Source of the DNA: Burkholderiaceae bacterium
GTDB lineage: Bacteria; Pseudomonadota; Gammaproteobacteria; Burkholderiales; Burkholderiaceae_C
Length of the DNA: 64,000 nucleotides
Direction of reading: 5' to 3'
NCBI GenBank assembly: GCA_024235955.1
Contig: JACKLJ010000002.1
Coordinates: 620,001-684,000, forward strand
Below, one piece after another: positions 17,507 to 25,824 of this stretch; position 1 is the first letter of the stretch; each line of letters begins with the position of its first letter. The position numbers and the translations under genes were made by a program. Under the pieces are notes generated by a model. It made no database searches. It saw nothing but the letters and a program-made list of their open reading frames with translations, and was not told the origin of the DNA.

Positions 17507-17926
17507 ATGGACAGCCTGGACCAGCAACTGATCGCCCTGCTGCGCGCGGACGCCCGCATGAGCGTGGCCGACCTCGCGCACAGGCTGGGCGTCTCGCGCG
17601 CCACCGTCACCAACCGCATGCGCAAGTTGGAGCAGGCGCAGGTCATCGTCGGCTACACGGTGCGCCTGAAGCCCGAGGCGGAGCCGAACCGCATCCGCGC
17701 CTGGATGGGCGTGCTGGTGGAAGGCAACCAGGGCCGCGCCGTGATCGCCAGCCTGCTGGGCGAGCCCGGCGTGGCCGCGCTGCACGACACCAACGGCCGC
17801 TGGGACCTGCTGGCCGAGCTGGAGGCGCGCTCGATGCCGGAGCTTTCGCAGGTGCTGGAGCGCGTGCGGCTGATCAAGGGCATCCGCGGCACCGAAACCA
17901 GCATCCACCTGGCCAGCTACCGCTGA
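17507..17926 (+). CDS. Lrp/AsnC-family regulator
   Basis: This 139-residue feast/famine regulator has an N-terminal helix-turn-helix (LDQQLIALLRADARMSVADL, then VSRATVTNRMRKLE) and a C-terminal RAM ligand-binding domain (about 65-139) that usually binds an amino acid and forms octamers. It is divergently placed from ornithine cyclodeaminase, which is probably its target, with ornithine or arginine as a plausible effector. The start is fixed by the conserved MDSLDQQLI opening. Its stop is followed by the convergent TRAP permease. Confidence 0.9.
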   Translation: MDSLDQQLIALLRADARMSVADLAHRLGVSRATVTNRMRKLEQAQVIVGYTVRLKPEAEPNRIRAWMGVLVEGNQGRAVIASLLGEPGVAALHDTNGRWDLLAELEARSMPELSQVLERVRLIKGIRGTETSIHLASYR

Positions 17927-18000
17927 CAGCCGCGGGCCGGCACGGCCCAGACCGCCTGGCCTGGGCCCTGCGCGCGGGCGGATCCGGTGTCGGATTGCTC

Positions 18001-18062
18001 CTGATTCAGGAGCTGCCTGCGACAGTCAATACTGGGCTGGAGGCCCAAAACACTTCCAAGAC
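18001..18062 (+). repeat. Dispersed intergenic repeat, copy 2
   Basis: This is the same family as 16175-16246, in the opposite orientation (AGCTGCCTGCGAC through GGGCTGGAGGCC). It sits between the convergent lrp-type and TRAP permease genes. Confidence 0.7.
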
Positions 18063-18082
18063 GGGCCTCCCCGTGGCGCGGC

Positions 18083-20692
18083 TCAGGCCGGCACGGCCGC
18101 CGCCGCGCTGTCTCGCCGGCGCCGCTGCACCCAGTACACCAGGCCCAGCAACAGCAGTGCGGGCACCATCATCCATTCCTTGGCCGGGCGGTCGGCGTCG
18201 TTCTCGATGGTCTTGATGGTGAAGCCCTGCTCGATGCCCAGCTTCTCGGCGCGGCTGCCGAACTGCACCTGCATCACCTGCAGCTCGTCGCCCATGGGCA
18301 CCACGCGCAGGCCCACTTTGGCCAGCCGGGCACGGCCGTTGTCGGCCTTGTCGCCCAGCGGCAGCAGCACGCCGCGCGAGATTTCCTTGCCCTCGATGGT
18401 GGTGCCCTCGATCCACAGCCGCTGGCGCGCACCGTCAGGGGCCTCGTCGGCCACCTGGATCAGTTGCGTGGCCGGGGCATCGACGTAGGGCGGGTAGATC
18501 ATGTCCCACCAGAAGCCGGGCCGGAACAGCGTGAAGGTGACCAGCAGCAGCGCCAGGCTTTCCCACCAGCGGTTGCGCGTGACGAACCAGCCCTGCGTGC
18601 CGGCCGCGAACATCAGGTTGGCGACGATGGCGCTGACGATGGTGATGACCAGGTGCGCCGCGTTGTCGATGCCGATCAGCAGCAGCTGCGTGTTGAAGAT
18701 GAACATGAACGGCAGGATCGCCGTGCGGATGCTGTAGCCGAAGGCGGTGACGCCGGTCTTGATCGGGTCCGTCCGCGCGATGCCCGCCGCCGCGTACGAG
18801 GCCAGGCCCACGGGCGGCGTCACGTCGGCCATCAGGCCGAAGTAGAAGACGAACATGTGCACCGCGATCAGCGGCACCAGCAGGCCGCTCTGCGAGCCCA
18901 GCTCCACCACCACCGGCGCCATCAGCGTGGACACCACGATGTAGTTGGCCGTGGTGGGCAGGCCCATGCCCAGGATCAGGCAGATCACCGCCACCATGAG
19001 CAGCATGACCATCAGGTTGCCGCCGGAGATGACCTCGACGAACTCGGTCATCACCAGGCCGATGCCGGTGAGCGTGACGGTGCCGACGATGATGCCCGCC
19101 GCCGCCGTGGCGATGCCGATGCCGATCATGTTGCGCGCCCCGGTGACCAGGCCCGTGAACAGGTCCGACAGGCCGTGCTGCACGGTCCCGGCCAGCGCGT
19201 GCTTGCGGAACAGCGCGAACAGCGGTCGCTGCGTGACCACGATCAGCACCAGGAACATGGTGGCCCAGAAGGCCGAAAGCGCGGGCGACATCTCTTCCAC
19301 CATCAGGTTCCAGATCAGCACCACCACCGGCAGCAGGTAGTGCAGGCCGGACTTGAGCGTGGGCCCGGCCTCGGGCAGGTACTCCATGGGCTTGTTGGGG
19401 TCGTCCGGCGTCAGCTCGGGAAAGCGCGCGCTGAAGCCGATCAGCGCCACGTAACCGGCCAGCAGCAGCGCCAGCACGATCCACTTGGCGGCCGCGCCCG
19501 CCAGGTCCTTGATCCAGCCCATGCCGTAGTACACGGCGCCGGCCAGCACGATGAAGCCGCAGACGGTCATCAGCGCCGAGCGCACGCGCGCCATGCCCTG
19601 CGGCGCGCCGGGCGGGCGCGGGATGCCGCGGATGTCGGATTTCATCGCCTCGAGGTGGACGATGTAGAACAGCGCGATGTACGAGATCAGCGCCGGCAGC
19701 ACGGCGTGCTTGAGCACCTGGGTGTAGGGGATGCCCACGTACTCGACCATCAGGAACGCGGCCGCGCCCATCACGGGCGGCATGATCTGCCCGTCCACCG
19801 AGGCGGCCACCTCCACCGCGCCGGCCTTGTCGGGCCGGTAGCCCACGCGTTTCATCAGCGGGATGGTGAAGGTGCCGGTGGTCACCACGTTGGCGATCGA
19901 CGAGCCCGAGATCAGCCCCGTGCTGGCCGAAGCCACCACCGCCGCCTTGGCCGGGCCGCCGCGCAGGTGGCCCAGCATGGAGATGGCGCTCTGGATGAAG
20001 TAGTTGCCGGCACCCGCCGTTTCCAGCAGCGCGCCGAACAGCACGAACAGGAAGATGAAGCCCGACGACACGCCCAGCGCCACGCCGAACACGCCTTCGG
20101 TGGTGAGCCACAGGTGCGACATGCCCTTGCCGAGCGAGGCGCCCTTGTGCGCGATCATGTCCGGCATGTAGGGGCCGGCGAAGATGTAGGCGATGAACAC
20201 CACCGCCAGGATCACCATGGGCAGGCCGAGCGCGCGGCGCGCCGCCTCCAGCAGCAGCACCAGGCCGACGATGGCCACCACGATGTCCTGCAGGATGGGC
20301 GCGCCGGGCCGCGTGGCCAGCGCGCCGTAGAACCAGAACAGGTAGCTGCCGCAGAAGGCGGCGATCAGCCCCAGCAGCCAGTCGGCCACCGGGATGCGGT
20401 CGCGCGGCGACTTGCCGAACGCCGGGTACGCCAGAAAGGCCAGCAGCAGCGCAAAGCCCAGGTGCAGCGAGCGCGATTCGGTGTCGTTGAACACGCCGAA
20501 ACCCAGCGCAAACGGCAGCGGCGAGGCGATCCACAGCTGGAACAGCGACCACACCAGCGCCACACCGAGCAGCACCGCGCGCGCCAGGCCCTGCGGATCG
20601 CGGCCGCCGGTATCGGTCTCGGCGACCAGCTGGGCCAGGTCGATCTCGGGGGCGCCGTTCTGTTCGCCTTGCGGTTGTTGGGGAGCATTCAT
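18083..20692 (-). CDS. TRAP transporter fused 4TM/12TM permease (TAXI type)
   Basis: This 869-residue inner-membrane subunit combines the small DctQ-like and large DctM-like parts of a tripartite ATP-independent periplasmic transporter. Many hydrophobic helices run from about 35 to 745. The DctM family signature region MGLPTTANYIVVSTLM is near 575. The C-terminal 120 residues form a soluble DUF3394-like segment ending in one more membrane helix. GAGGAGG precedes the start. It is downstream of the TAXI binding protein on the same strand, separated by 68 bases that hold an intrinsic terminator. Confidence 0.93.
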   Translation of the reverse strand: MNAPQQPQGEQNGAPEIDLAQLVAETDTGGRDPQGLARAVLLGVALVWSLFQLWIASPLPFALGFGVFNDTESRSLHLGFALLLAFLAYPAFGKSPRDRIPVADWLLGLIAAFCGSYLFWFYGALATRPGAPILQDIVVAIVGLVLLLEAARRALGLPMVILAVVFIAYIFAGPYMPDMIAHKGASLGKGMSHLWLTTEGVFGVALGVSSGFIFLFVLFGALLETAGAGNYFIQSAISMLGHLRGGPAKAAVVASASTGLISGSSIANVVTTGTFTIPLMKRVGYRPDKAGAVEVAASVDGQIMPPVMGAAAFLMVEYVGIPYTQVLKHAVLPALISYIALFYIVHLEAMKSDIRGIPRPPGAPQGMARVRSALMTVCGFIVLAGAVYYGMGWIKDLAGAAAKWIVLALLLAGYVALIGFSARFPELTPDDPNKPMEYLPEAGPTLKSGLHYLLPVVVLIWNLMVEEMSPALSAFWATMFLVLIVVTQRPLFALFRKHALAGTVQHGLSDLFTGLVTGARNMIGIGIATAAAGIIVGTVTLTGIGLVMTEFVEVISGGNLMVMLLMVAVICLILGMGLPTTANYIVVSTLMAPVVVELGSQSGLLVPLIAVHMFVFYFGLMADVTPPVGLASYAAAGIARTDPIKTGVTAFGYSIRTAILPFMFIFNTQLLLIGIDNAAHLVITIVSAIVANLMFAAGTQGWFVTRNRWWESLALLLVTFTLFRPGFWWDMIYPPYVDAPATQLIQVADEAPDGARQRLWIEGTTIEGKEISRGVLLPLGDKADNGRARLAKVGLRVVPMGDELQVMQVQFGSRAEKLGIEQGFTIKTIENDADRPAKEWMMVPALLLLGLVYWVQRRRRDSAAAAVPA

Positions 20693-20715
20693 GCCGACCT
20701 CCTCATGACACGATC

Positions 20716-20738
20716 AAAAAAGGGGCTCTGCGGCCCCT
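20716..20738 (-). terminator. Intrinsic terminator between TAXI binding protein and permease genes
   Basis: Read on the minus strand, AGGGGC and GCCCCT pair around a 6-base loop and are followed by a run of six T. It lies after the binding protein stop and before the permease start, so it probably lowers permease expression relative to the abundant binding protein. Confidence 0.7.
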
Positions 20739-20760
20739 GTGCTTTGCCTGGCTGCGGCGA

Positions 20761-21744
20761 TCAGAGCCAGCCTTTTTCCTTGTAGTACTTCATCGCGCCG
20801 GGATGGACGGGTGCTGACAGGCCGTCCTTGACCATCTTCTTCGGGTCGAGATGGGCGAAGGCCGGGTGCAGCTTCTTGAAGTCGTCGAAGTTGTCGAACA
20901 CCGCCTTGACCATCTGGTAGACCACTTCGTCCGGCACCTTGGCGGAGGTCACGAAGGTGGCCAGCACGCCGTAGGTCTTGGTCGGCTGCGGGTTGTTGTT
21001 GTACATGCCGCCGGGGATCTCGGCGTAGGCGTAGTACGGCGCGCTGGCCACCAGCTTGTCGATGGCGGGGCCGGTCAGCGACACCAGCTTGGCACCGCAG
21101 GTGGTGGTCGGGTCCTGGATGTTGGCCGAGGGATGGCCCACGCCGTAGAAGAAACCGTCGATCTTGTTGTCGCACAGCGCGGCGCCGTGCTCGTCGGCCT
21201 TGAGCTCCGAAGCCAGCGAGAAATCGGTGATCTTCATGCCCAGCGCGTTCAGCAGCTCGTCGAGCGAGGCGCGCGTGCCGGAGCCCGGGTTGCCCACGTT
21301 GAAGCGCTTGCCCTTGAAGTCCTCGAACTTCGTGACATTGGCTTCCTTGCGCGCCACCACGGTGAACGGCTCCGGGTGGATCGAGAACACGGCGCGCAGG
21401 TCCTTGAACGCGCCGTCCTTCTCGAACACCTTGGTGCCGTTGACGGCGTGGTACTGCCAGTCGGACTGGGCCACGCCGAAGTCGAGTTCACCCGCGCGGA
21501 TGGTGTTGATGTTGTAGACCGAGCCGCCGGTGGATTCAACCGAGCAGCGGATGTGGTGCTTGGCGCGGTCCTTGTTCATCAGGCGGCAGATGGCGCCACC
21601 GGCCGCGTAGTACACGCCCGTGACACCGCCGGTGCCGATGGTGACGAACTTCTGCTGCGCCGCGGCGGGCGCCGACGCCACCACGGCGGCGGCCACGGCA
21701 GCCATCGAAAGAACCTGGGTCAGGGATTTGAACTTGAAGGCCAT
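20761..21744 (-). CDS. TAXI-family TRAP substrate-binding protein
   Basis: This periplasmic binding protein of about 327 residues feeds the TRAP permease encoded next. The signal peptide ends at AAAQQ near residue 28 and is followed by the TAXI opening FVTIGTGGVTGVYYAAGG. Two alpha/beta lobes follow; DNKIDGFFYGVGHP is a family-typical segment. ATG 21744 is chosen, but GTG 21750 has AAGGAG at tighter spacing and is also possible. The neighbouring 3-hydroxybutyrate dehydrogenase and CoA transferase suggest a short-chain hydroxy or keto acid as ligand, which is inference. Confidence 0.9.
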   Translation of the reverse strand: MAFKFKSLTQVLSMAAVAAAVVASAPAAAQQKFVTIGTGGVTGVYYAAGGAICRLMNKDRAKHHIRCSVESTGGSVYNINTIRAGELDFGVAQSDWQYHAVNGTKVFEKDGAFKDLRAVFSIHPEPFTVVARKEANVTKFEDFKGKRFNVGNPGSGTRASLDELLNALGMKITDFSLASELKADEHGAALCDNKIDGFFYGVGHPSANIQDPTTTCGAKLVSLTGPAIDKLVASAPYYAYAEIPGGMYNNNPQPTKTYGVLATFVTSAKVPDEVVYQMVKAVFDNFDDFKKLHPAFAHLDPKKMVKDGLSAPVHPGAMKYYKEKGWL

Positions 21745-22041
21745 GGGCACTGGTACTCCTTTGCGTGGAAGGGTGAGGGCTTGGAAAGCCCGAAGGGCTC
21801 AGCCCCGCCACCGACCCCGGCGGAACCGGGGCGCGCAACGCGCAAGGCTGGCACACGGCAAAGAAAGCACACGGCACCCGGCGCAGGTCGCGGGGATGCG
21901 GCCACCTTAGCATCGCTGCGCCGTTGGCTTCTTGGGAATAACCAGAACGCGGCGCGGAAACTCAGGGTAATTCCCATGCAAGACCCGTGCCGGCAAGTGA
22001 CCGCAGGGCCTGCATGCAGCGTGGAGGATGGATGCGAAACG

Positions 22042-22067
22042 CGGAGCGGACATGCATGTCCGCTCCG
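22042..22067. repeat. Perfect 26-bp palindrome
   Basis: The right arm is the exact complement of the left (CGGAGCGGACATG then its complement), with no spacer. It lies in the 416-bp gap (21745-22160) between bdhA and the TAXI gene. It may form a terminator-like hairpin after bdhA, but no T run follows, or it may be an operator. The rest of the gap holds only a weak dispersed-repeat remnant. Confidence 0.7.
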
Positions 22068-22079
22068 TTCAAGACATCA

Positions 22080-22112
22080 GCAAGCTATTGAAGATGTAGC
22101 TGGCTGCGCCCG
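22080..22112 (+). repeat. Dispersed repeat remnant
   Basis: GTAGCTGGCTGCGCCCG matches the core of the dispersed family with two changes; the remainder is too degenerate to align. Confidence 0.3.
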
Positions 22113-22160
22113 TCTGGTGCCGGCTGCGAGCTGATCCGGCACCAGAACCAGATCATGCGG

Positions 22161-22937
22161 TCACTGCGCGGTCCAACCGCCGTCGTGCGCCCAGGCCTGG
22201 CCGCGCACGTTGTCGGCCGCGGGCGAGCAGAAGAACACGGCCAGGCCGCCCAGCTGCTCCGGCGTGGTGAACTGCAGCGAGGGCTCCTTCTCGCCCAGCA
22301 GCTCCCTGGTGGCCTGGTCCACGGTGATGCCTTCCTTGGCAGCGCGATCGTCGATCTGCTTCTGCACCAGCGGCGTGAGCACCCAGCCGGGGCAGATGGC
22401 GTTGGCGGTGACACCACTGGTGGCCAGCTCCAGCGCCGCGACCTTGGTCAGGCCCACGATGCCGTGCTTGGCCGCCACATAGGCGGATTTCTCCTTCGAC
22501 GCCACCAGCCCGTGCGCCGAGGCGATGTTGATGATGCGGCCCCAGTTCTTCTGCTTCATGTGCGGAATGGCCAGCCGCGAGGTGTGGAAGGCCGAGCTGA
22601 GGTTGATGGCGATGATGGCGTCCCAGCGCTCCGGCGGGAAGTCCTGGATCGGCGCCACGTACTGGATGCCGGCGTTGTTGACGAGGATGTCCACGCCGCC
22701 GAACTTCTCGGCCGCGAACTTCATCATGGCCTCGATCTCGGCGGGCTTGCTCATGTCGGCGCCGTGGTACTCGACCTTCACGCCCAGCGCCTCGATCTCC
22801 TTCTTCGGACCTTCGTGGTCACCGAAGCCGTTCATCACGATGTTGGCGCCCTGCTTGGCCAGTTCGATGGCGATGCCCAGACCGATGCCGCTGGTGGACC
22901 CGGTGACAAGGGCGGTCTTGCCTTTCAGCATGCTCAT
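22161..22937 (-). CDS. bdhA: 3-hydroxybutyrate dehydrogenase
   Basis: This 258-residue short-chain dehydrogenase interconverts 3-hydroxybutyrate and acetoacetate with NAD. The Rossmann motif TGSTSGIG is at 12-19, then NNAGIQ near 90, the catalytic Ser in NIASAHG and the YxxxK pair in SAYVAAKH. The C-terminal FTTPEQLGGLAVFF is typical of this subfamily. A start at 22937 (MSMLKG) gives the family N-terminus and follows GGAG. Upstream scoAB in the same orientation would pass acetoacetate to acetoacetyl-CoA, so the three genes make a ketone-body route. Confidence 0.93.
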   Translation of the reverse strand: MSMLKGKTALVTGSTSGIGLGIAIELAKQGANIVMNGFGDHEGPKKEIEALGVKVEYHGADMSKPAEIEAMMKFAAEKFGGVDILVNNAGIQYVAPIQDFPPERWDAIIAINLSSAFHTSRLAIPHMKQKNWGRIINIASAHGLVASKEKSAYVAAKHGIVGLTKVAALELATSGVTANAICPGWVLTPLVQKQIDDRAAKEGITVDQATRELLGEKEPSLQFTTPEQLGGLAVFFCSPAADNVRGQAWAHDGGWTAQ

Positions 22938-23035
22938 GGTGCGTACTCCTGGTTCAGATGTGAGACAAAAACAAAAAGCAGGGCCGCTTGTGGATCGGCA
23001 CCTGCTTGTACGGTTGAACGGCGGCGGGCACCCGC

Positions 23036-23677
23036 TTATTTCAGAAGGGTGACCCCGGTTTTGGATTGCGCTTCCTCGAAGCTCACGCCGTCGGCCAGCT
23101 CGGCGACCTTGAGGCCCTTGTCGGTCACGTCGAACACGCCCAGGTCGGTGATGATGCGGTCCACCACGCCCACACCGGTGAGCGGCAGCGTGCACTTGGG
23201 CAGGATCTTCATGTCGGTGGTGCCGTCCTTCTTCCTGGCCACGTGCTCCATCAGCACGATCACGCGCGGCACGCCGGCCACCAGGTCCATGGCGCCGCCC
23301 ATGCCCTTGACCATCTTGCCCGGGATCATCCAGTTGGCCAGGTCGCCGCCCTCGCTCACCTGCATGGCGCCGAGGATGGAGAGGTTGATCTTGCCGCCGC
23401 GGATCATGGCGAAGCTGTCGTGGCTGCCGAAGATCGAGCTGCCCTTGATGGTGGTCACCGTCTGCTTGCCGGCGTTGATGAGGTCGGCGTCCACCTCGTC
23501 TTCCGTCGGGAACGGGCCGATGCCGAGCATGCCGTTCTCGGACTGCAGCCACACCTCCTTGTCGGCGGGCACGTGGTTGGCCACCAGCGTGGGAATGCCG
23601 ATGCCCAGGTTGACGTAGAAGCCGTCCTGCAATTCGGCCGCCGCGCGGGCAGCCATCTGGTCTTGGGTCCAGGCCAT
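23036..23677 (-). CDS. scoB: 3-oxoacid CoA-transferase subunit B
   Basis: This 213-residue subunit transfers CoA from succinyl-CoA to acetoacetate. The catalytic glutamate is Glu 47 in the SENGMLGIGP motif, and GKMVKGMGGAMDLV is also characteristic. It lies 16 bases after scoA, with AAGGAG before its start, so the two subunits are co-translated. bdhA follows after about 98 bases. Confidence 0.94.
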   Translation of the reverse strand: MAWTQDQMAARAAAELQDGFYVNLGIGIPTLVANHVPADKEVWLQSENGMLGIGPFPTEDEVDADLINAGKQTVTTIKGSSIFGSHDSFAMIRGGKINLSILGAMQVSEGGDLANWMIPGKMVKGMGGAMDLVAGVPRVIVLMEHVARKKDGTTDMKILPKCTLPLTGVGVVDRIITDLGVFDVTDKGLKVAELADGVSFEEAQSKTGVTLLK

Positions 23678-23693
23678 GAGAGTGACTCCTTGT

Positions 23694-24395
23694 TTACTTG
23701 TGCTCGCGCAGGGTGCGCTTCTCGATGCGCTTCTCGGGCGTGGGGTTGTGCACGATGCGGTGCACGTAGATCCCCGGCAGGTGGACGTCGTCCGGCGCCA
23801 GCTCGCCGTTGGCCACGATGCGCTCCACCTCCACGATGCAGACCTTGCCGGCCATGGCGCAGGCCGGGTTGAAGTTGCGCGCCGTCAGGTTGAAGCGCAG
23901 GTTGCCGCTGCGGTCGGCCACGTCGGCCTTGACCAGGGCCACGTCGGCCACCAGCGCTTGCTCCATCACGTAGGTCTCGCCGTTGAACTCGCGCAGCTCC
24001 TTGCCCTCGGCCACCAGGGTGCCGACGCCGGTCTTGGTGAAGAAGGCCGGGATGCCGGCGCCGCCAGCGCGCAGCTTCTCGGCCAGCGTGCCCTGGGGCG
24101 TGAATTCCAGCTCCAGTTCGCCCGCCAGGTACTGGCGCTCGAACTCCTTGTTCTCGCCCACGTAGGAGCTGATCATCTTCTTGATCTGGCGCGTTTCCAG
24201 CAGCTTGCCGAGGCCGAAGCCGTCGACACCGGCGTTGTTGGAGATGGCGGTCAGGTTCCTGACGCCGGAATCACGCAGCGCCTCGATCAGCGCCTCGGGG
24301 ATGCCGCACAGGCCGAAGCCGCCCACGGCCAGCAACTGGCCATCCTTGACGACGCCTTTCAGCGCCTCGGCGGCCGAGGGGTAAATCTTGTTCAC
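23694..24395 (-). CDS. scoA: 3-oxoacid CoA-transferase subunit A
   Basis: This 233-residue partner of ScoB contains the glycine-rich CoA-binding region GGFGLCGIPE (25-34) and the second signature NNAGVDGFGLG. It is the first gene of the leftward cluster scoA-scoB-bdhA-TAXI-TRAP. The 89-bp divergent gap to the PAS-LuxR regulator contains a strong inverted repeat (24454-24477) that probably controls it. GGAGAGA precedes the start. Confidence 0.94.
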   Translation of the reverse strand: MNKIYPSAAEALKGVVKDGQLLAVGGFGLCGIPEALIEALRDSGVRNLTAISNNAGVDGFGLGKLLETRQIKKMISSYVGENKEFERQYLAGELELEFTPQGTLAEKLRAGGAGIPAFFTKTGVGTLVAEGKELREFNGETYVMEQALVADVALVKADVADRSGNLRFNLTARNFNPACAMAGKVCIVEVERIVANGELAPDDVHLPGIYVHRIVHNPTPEKRIEKRTLREHK

Positions 24396-24453
24396 GGAAA
24401 GTCTCTCCTGGGAAAGAAGGGGTCGATGGGAGCCGGGAAACAGCCTTGGAAGA

Positions 24454-24477
24454 TACTACGTATCTGGTTACGTAGTA
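24454..24477. promoter_or_regulatory. Inverted repeat operator between scoA and the PAS-LuxR gene
   Basis: TACTACGTA and TACGTAGTA form a perfect 9-bp inverted repeat with a 6-base spacer. A further half site TTCGTA overlaps the regulator start region at 24479-24484. It is the only AT-rich dyad in the gap and is a likely LuxR-type binding site. Confidence 0.6.
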
Positions 24478-24484
24478 CTTCGTA

Positions 24485-25063
24485 ATGGACATCCCTGACT
24501 CCCCTGACGCGCCCGATTACCGGCTGGCCTTCCAACTCGCGCCGGTGGGGCTGATCCTGTCGCGCCAGCGCCATATTGTGGACTGCAACGAGCGCGTCTG
24601 CGAGATGTTCGGCGCCGCGCCCGAGCAGCTCGTCGGACAAAGCTTCCGCATCCTCTACCCCAGCGCCGACGAGTACGAGCGCATCGGCGCCCGTATCGCG
24701 CCGATCCTCAACGCCCACGGCGTCTACGCCGACAACCGGGTGATGAAGCGCGTGGGCGGCCCGCGCGCGGGCGAGACCTTCTGGTGCCACGTGACCGGCC
24801 GCGCCATCGACCGCAGCGCCCCGCACGCCGCTGGCATCTGGACCTTCGAGGATCTGAGCGCCCAGCGCCCCGTGACGGCGGCGCTCACGGCGCGCGAGCG
24901 CGAGGTGGCGGCGCAACTGATGCGCGGCCTCACCAGCAAGGAGATCGGGCGCGAACTCGGCATCAGCCACCGCACGGTGGAGATCTACCGCGCCCGCCTC
25001 ATGCGCAAGTACCAGGCCAGCACCGCCGCCGACCTGGTGCAGCGGCTGATGGGCGGGGTGTGA
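24485..25063 (+). CDS. PAS-domain LuxR-type transcriptional regulator
   Basis: This 192-residue protein has a PAS sensor domain (about 12-125, with RQRHIVDCNERVCEMF) and a C-terminal LuxR/FixJ helix-turn-helix (about 133-190: LTAREREVAAQLMRGLTSKE, then HRTVEIYRARLMRK). It is divergent from scoA, so it very probably activates the acetoacetate/3-hydroxybutyrate genes. The ligand or partner kinase is unknown. No phosphoacceptor domain is present. ATG 24485 is the first start and leaves almost no leader. Confidence 0.9.
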   Translation: MDIPDSPDAPDYRLAFQLAPVGLILSRQRHIVDCNERVCEMFGAAPEQLVGQSFRILYPSADEYERIGARIAPILNAHGVYADNRVMKRVGGPRAGETFWCHVTGRAIDRSAPHAAGIWTFEDLSAQRPVTAALTAREREVAAQLMRGLTSKEIGRELGISHRTVEIYRARLMRKYQASTAADLVQRLMGGV

Positions 25064-25074
25064 GCCGCCAAAGA

Positions 25075-25139
25075 CTCATATTTCCATAGCTGCCTGCGCC
25101 CGCCACCAAAGGGCTGCAGGCCAATATGGCTTGAAAATC
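25075..25139 (+). repeat. Dispersed intergenic repeat, copy 3
   Basis: This is a well-preserved copy: ATAGCTGCCTGCGCCCGCCA, then AAAGGGCTGCAGGCC, then GGCTTGAAAA. It lies between the convergent luxR-type and pcaC-like genes. Confidence 0.8.
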
Positions 25140-25527
25140 AACGCTTGGCGGGGCCATCCACCACTTCGGCGGCGCTGCGGAAGGCTTCCACCGCCGTGGG
25201 CACGCCGCAGTAGATGCTGGCGTGCAGCAGCACCTCCTGCAATTCCTCGGGCGTCACGCCGTTGTTGAGTGCGCCGCGCACGTGGCCCTTGAGCTCATGC
25301 TGCTTGCCCAGCGCGGTGAGCATGGCCACGGTGATCAGGCTGCGCGTTTTCAGGTCCAGCCCCGGGCGCTGCCAAACGTCGCCCCAGGCGTTGCGGGTGA
25401 TGTACTGCTGGATCGGCGCGGTGAACGGCGTCATGCCGCCCAGCGCGCGGTCGACAAACTCGTCGCCCATCACGCGCCGGCGCGTGGCCAGGCCCTTGTC
25501 GTAGTCCTTATCGGGTTCGTTCTTCAT
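25138..25527 (-). CDS. 4-carboxymuconolactone decarboxylase family protein
   Basis: This 129-residue protein is close in length and pattern to PcaC, which converts 4-carboxymuconolactone to 3-oxoadipate enol-lactone. ALGGMTPFTAPIQQYITRNAWGD and LDLKTRSLITVAML-type segments are typical, as is the His in KGHVRGALNNGVTPEE. No CxxC pair is present, which separates it from AhpD peroxidases. The other pca genes are not nearby, so the exact role is open. It reads leftward towards a dispersed repeat. Confidence 0.85.
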   Translation of the reverse strand: MKNEPDKDYDKGLATRRRVMGDEFVDRALGGMTPFTAPIQQYITRNAWGDVWQRPGLDLKTRSLITVAMLTALGKQHELKGHVRGALNNGVTPEELQEVLLHASIYCGVPTAVEAFRSAAEVVDGPAKR

Positions 25528-25578
25528 GCAGCGGCTCCGTTCGCGCGGGCCTCGGTGCCCGCCGCACGATGGTAGCCG

Positions 25579-25668
25579 TCAGCCCAGCAGGCCGCTGAAA
25601 TGGCCGATCAGCACGGCCAGACCGGCCACGTTGATGCCGCCGCCGACGATGAGCTTGATGCGATCCAT
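25579..25668 (-). CDS. Putative 29-residue single-span membrane peptide
   Basis: A strong AAGGAG lies 7 bases before ATG at 25668, and the frame encodes MDRIKLIVGGGINVAGLAVL plus nine residues ending in GLLG. Two positive charges at the front and a long uncharged stretch fit a small inner-membrane peptide. It lies just upstream of the carboxymuconolactone decarboxylase-like gene in the same direction, with 51 bases between. Nothing is known of its role. Size makes it easy to miss. Confidence 0.5.
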   Translation of the reverse strand: MDRIKLIVGGGINVAGLAVLIGHFSGLLG

Positions 25669-25824
25669 GCTGACGCTCCTTGCTGGTTGGCCGACTGCCG
25701 GCTCTCACGAAGAGCCTGAAAGCAGGTCGGTAAGATCAATGGTAGGGACAGGCAGGCCATGAGCAAAGTCAATTTGTGCAATGGCAGCCATAGCCATCAC
25801 CCATACAACCCCCAGGAGACACGC

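Noticed and set aside
18464..20785. Long open frame opposite the TRAP permease gene
   Set aside because: It is His/Arg/Gln-rich without any recognisable domain and mirrors the codon pattern of the real permease on the other strand, a usual effect of high GC.
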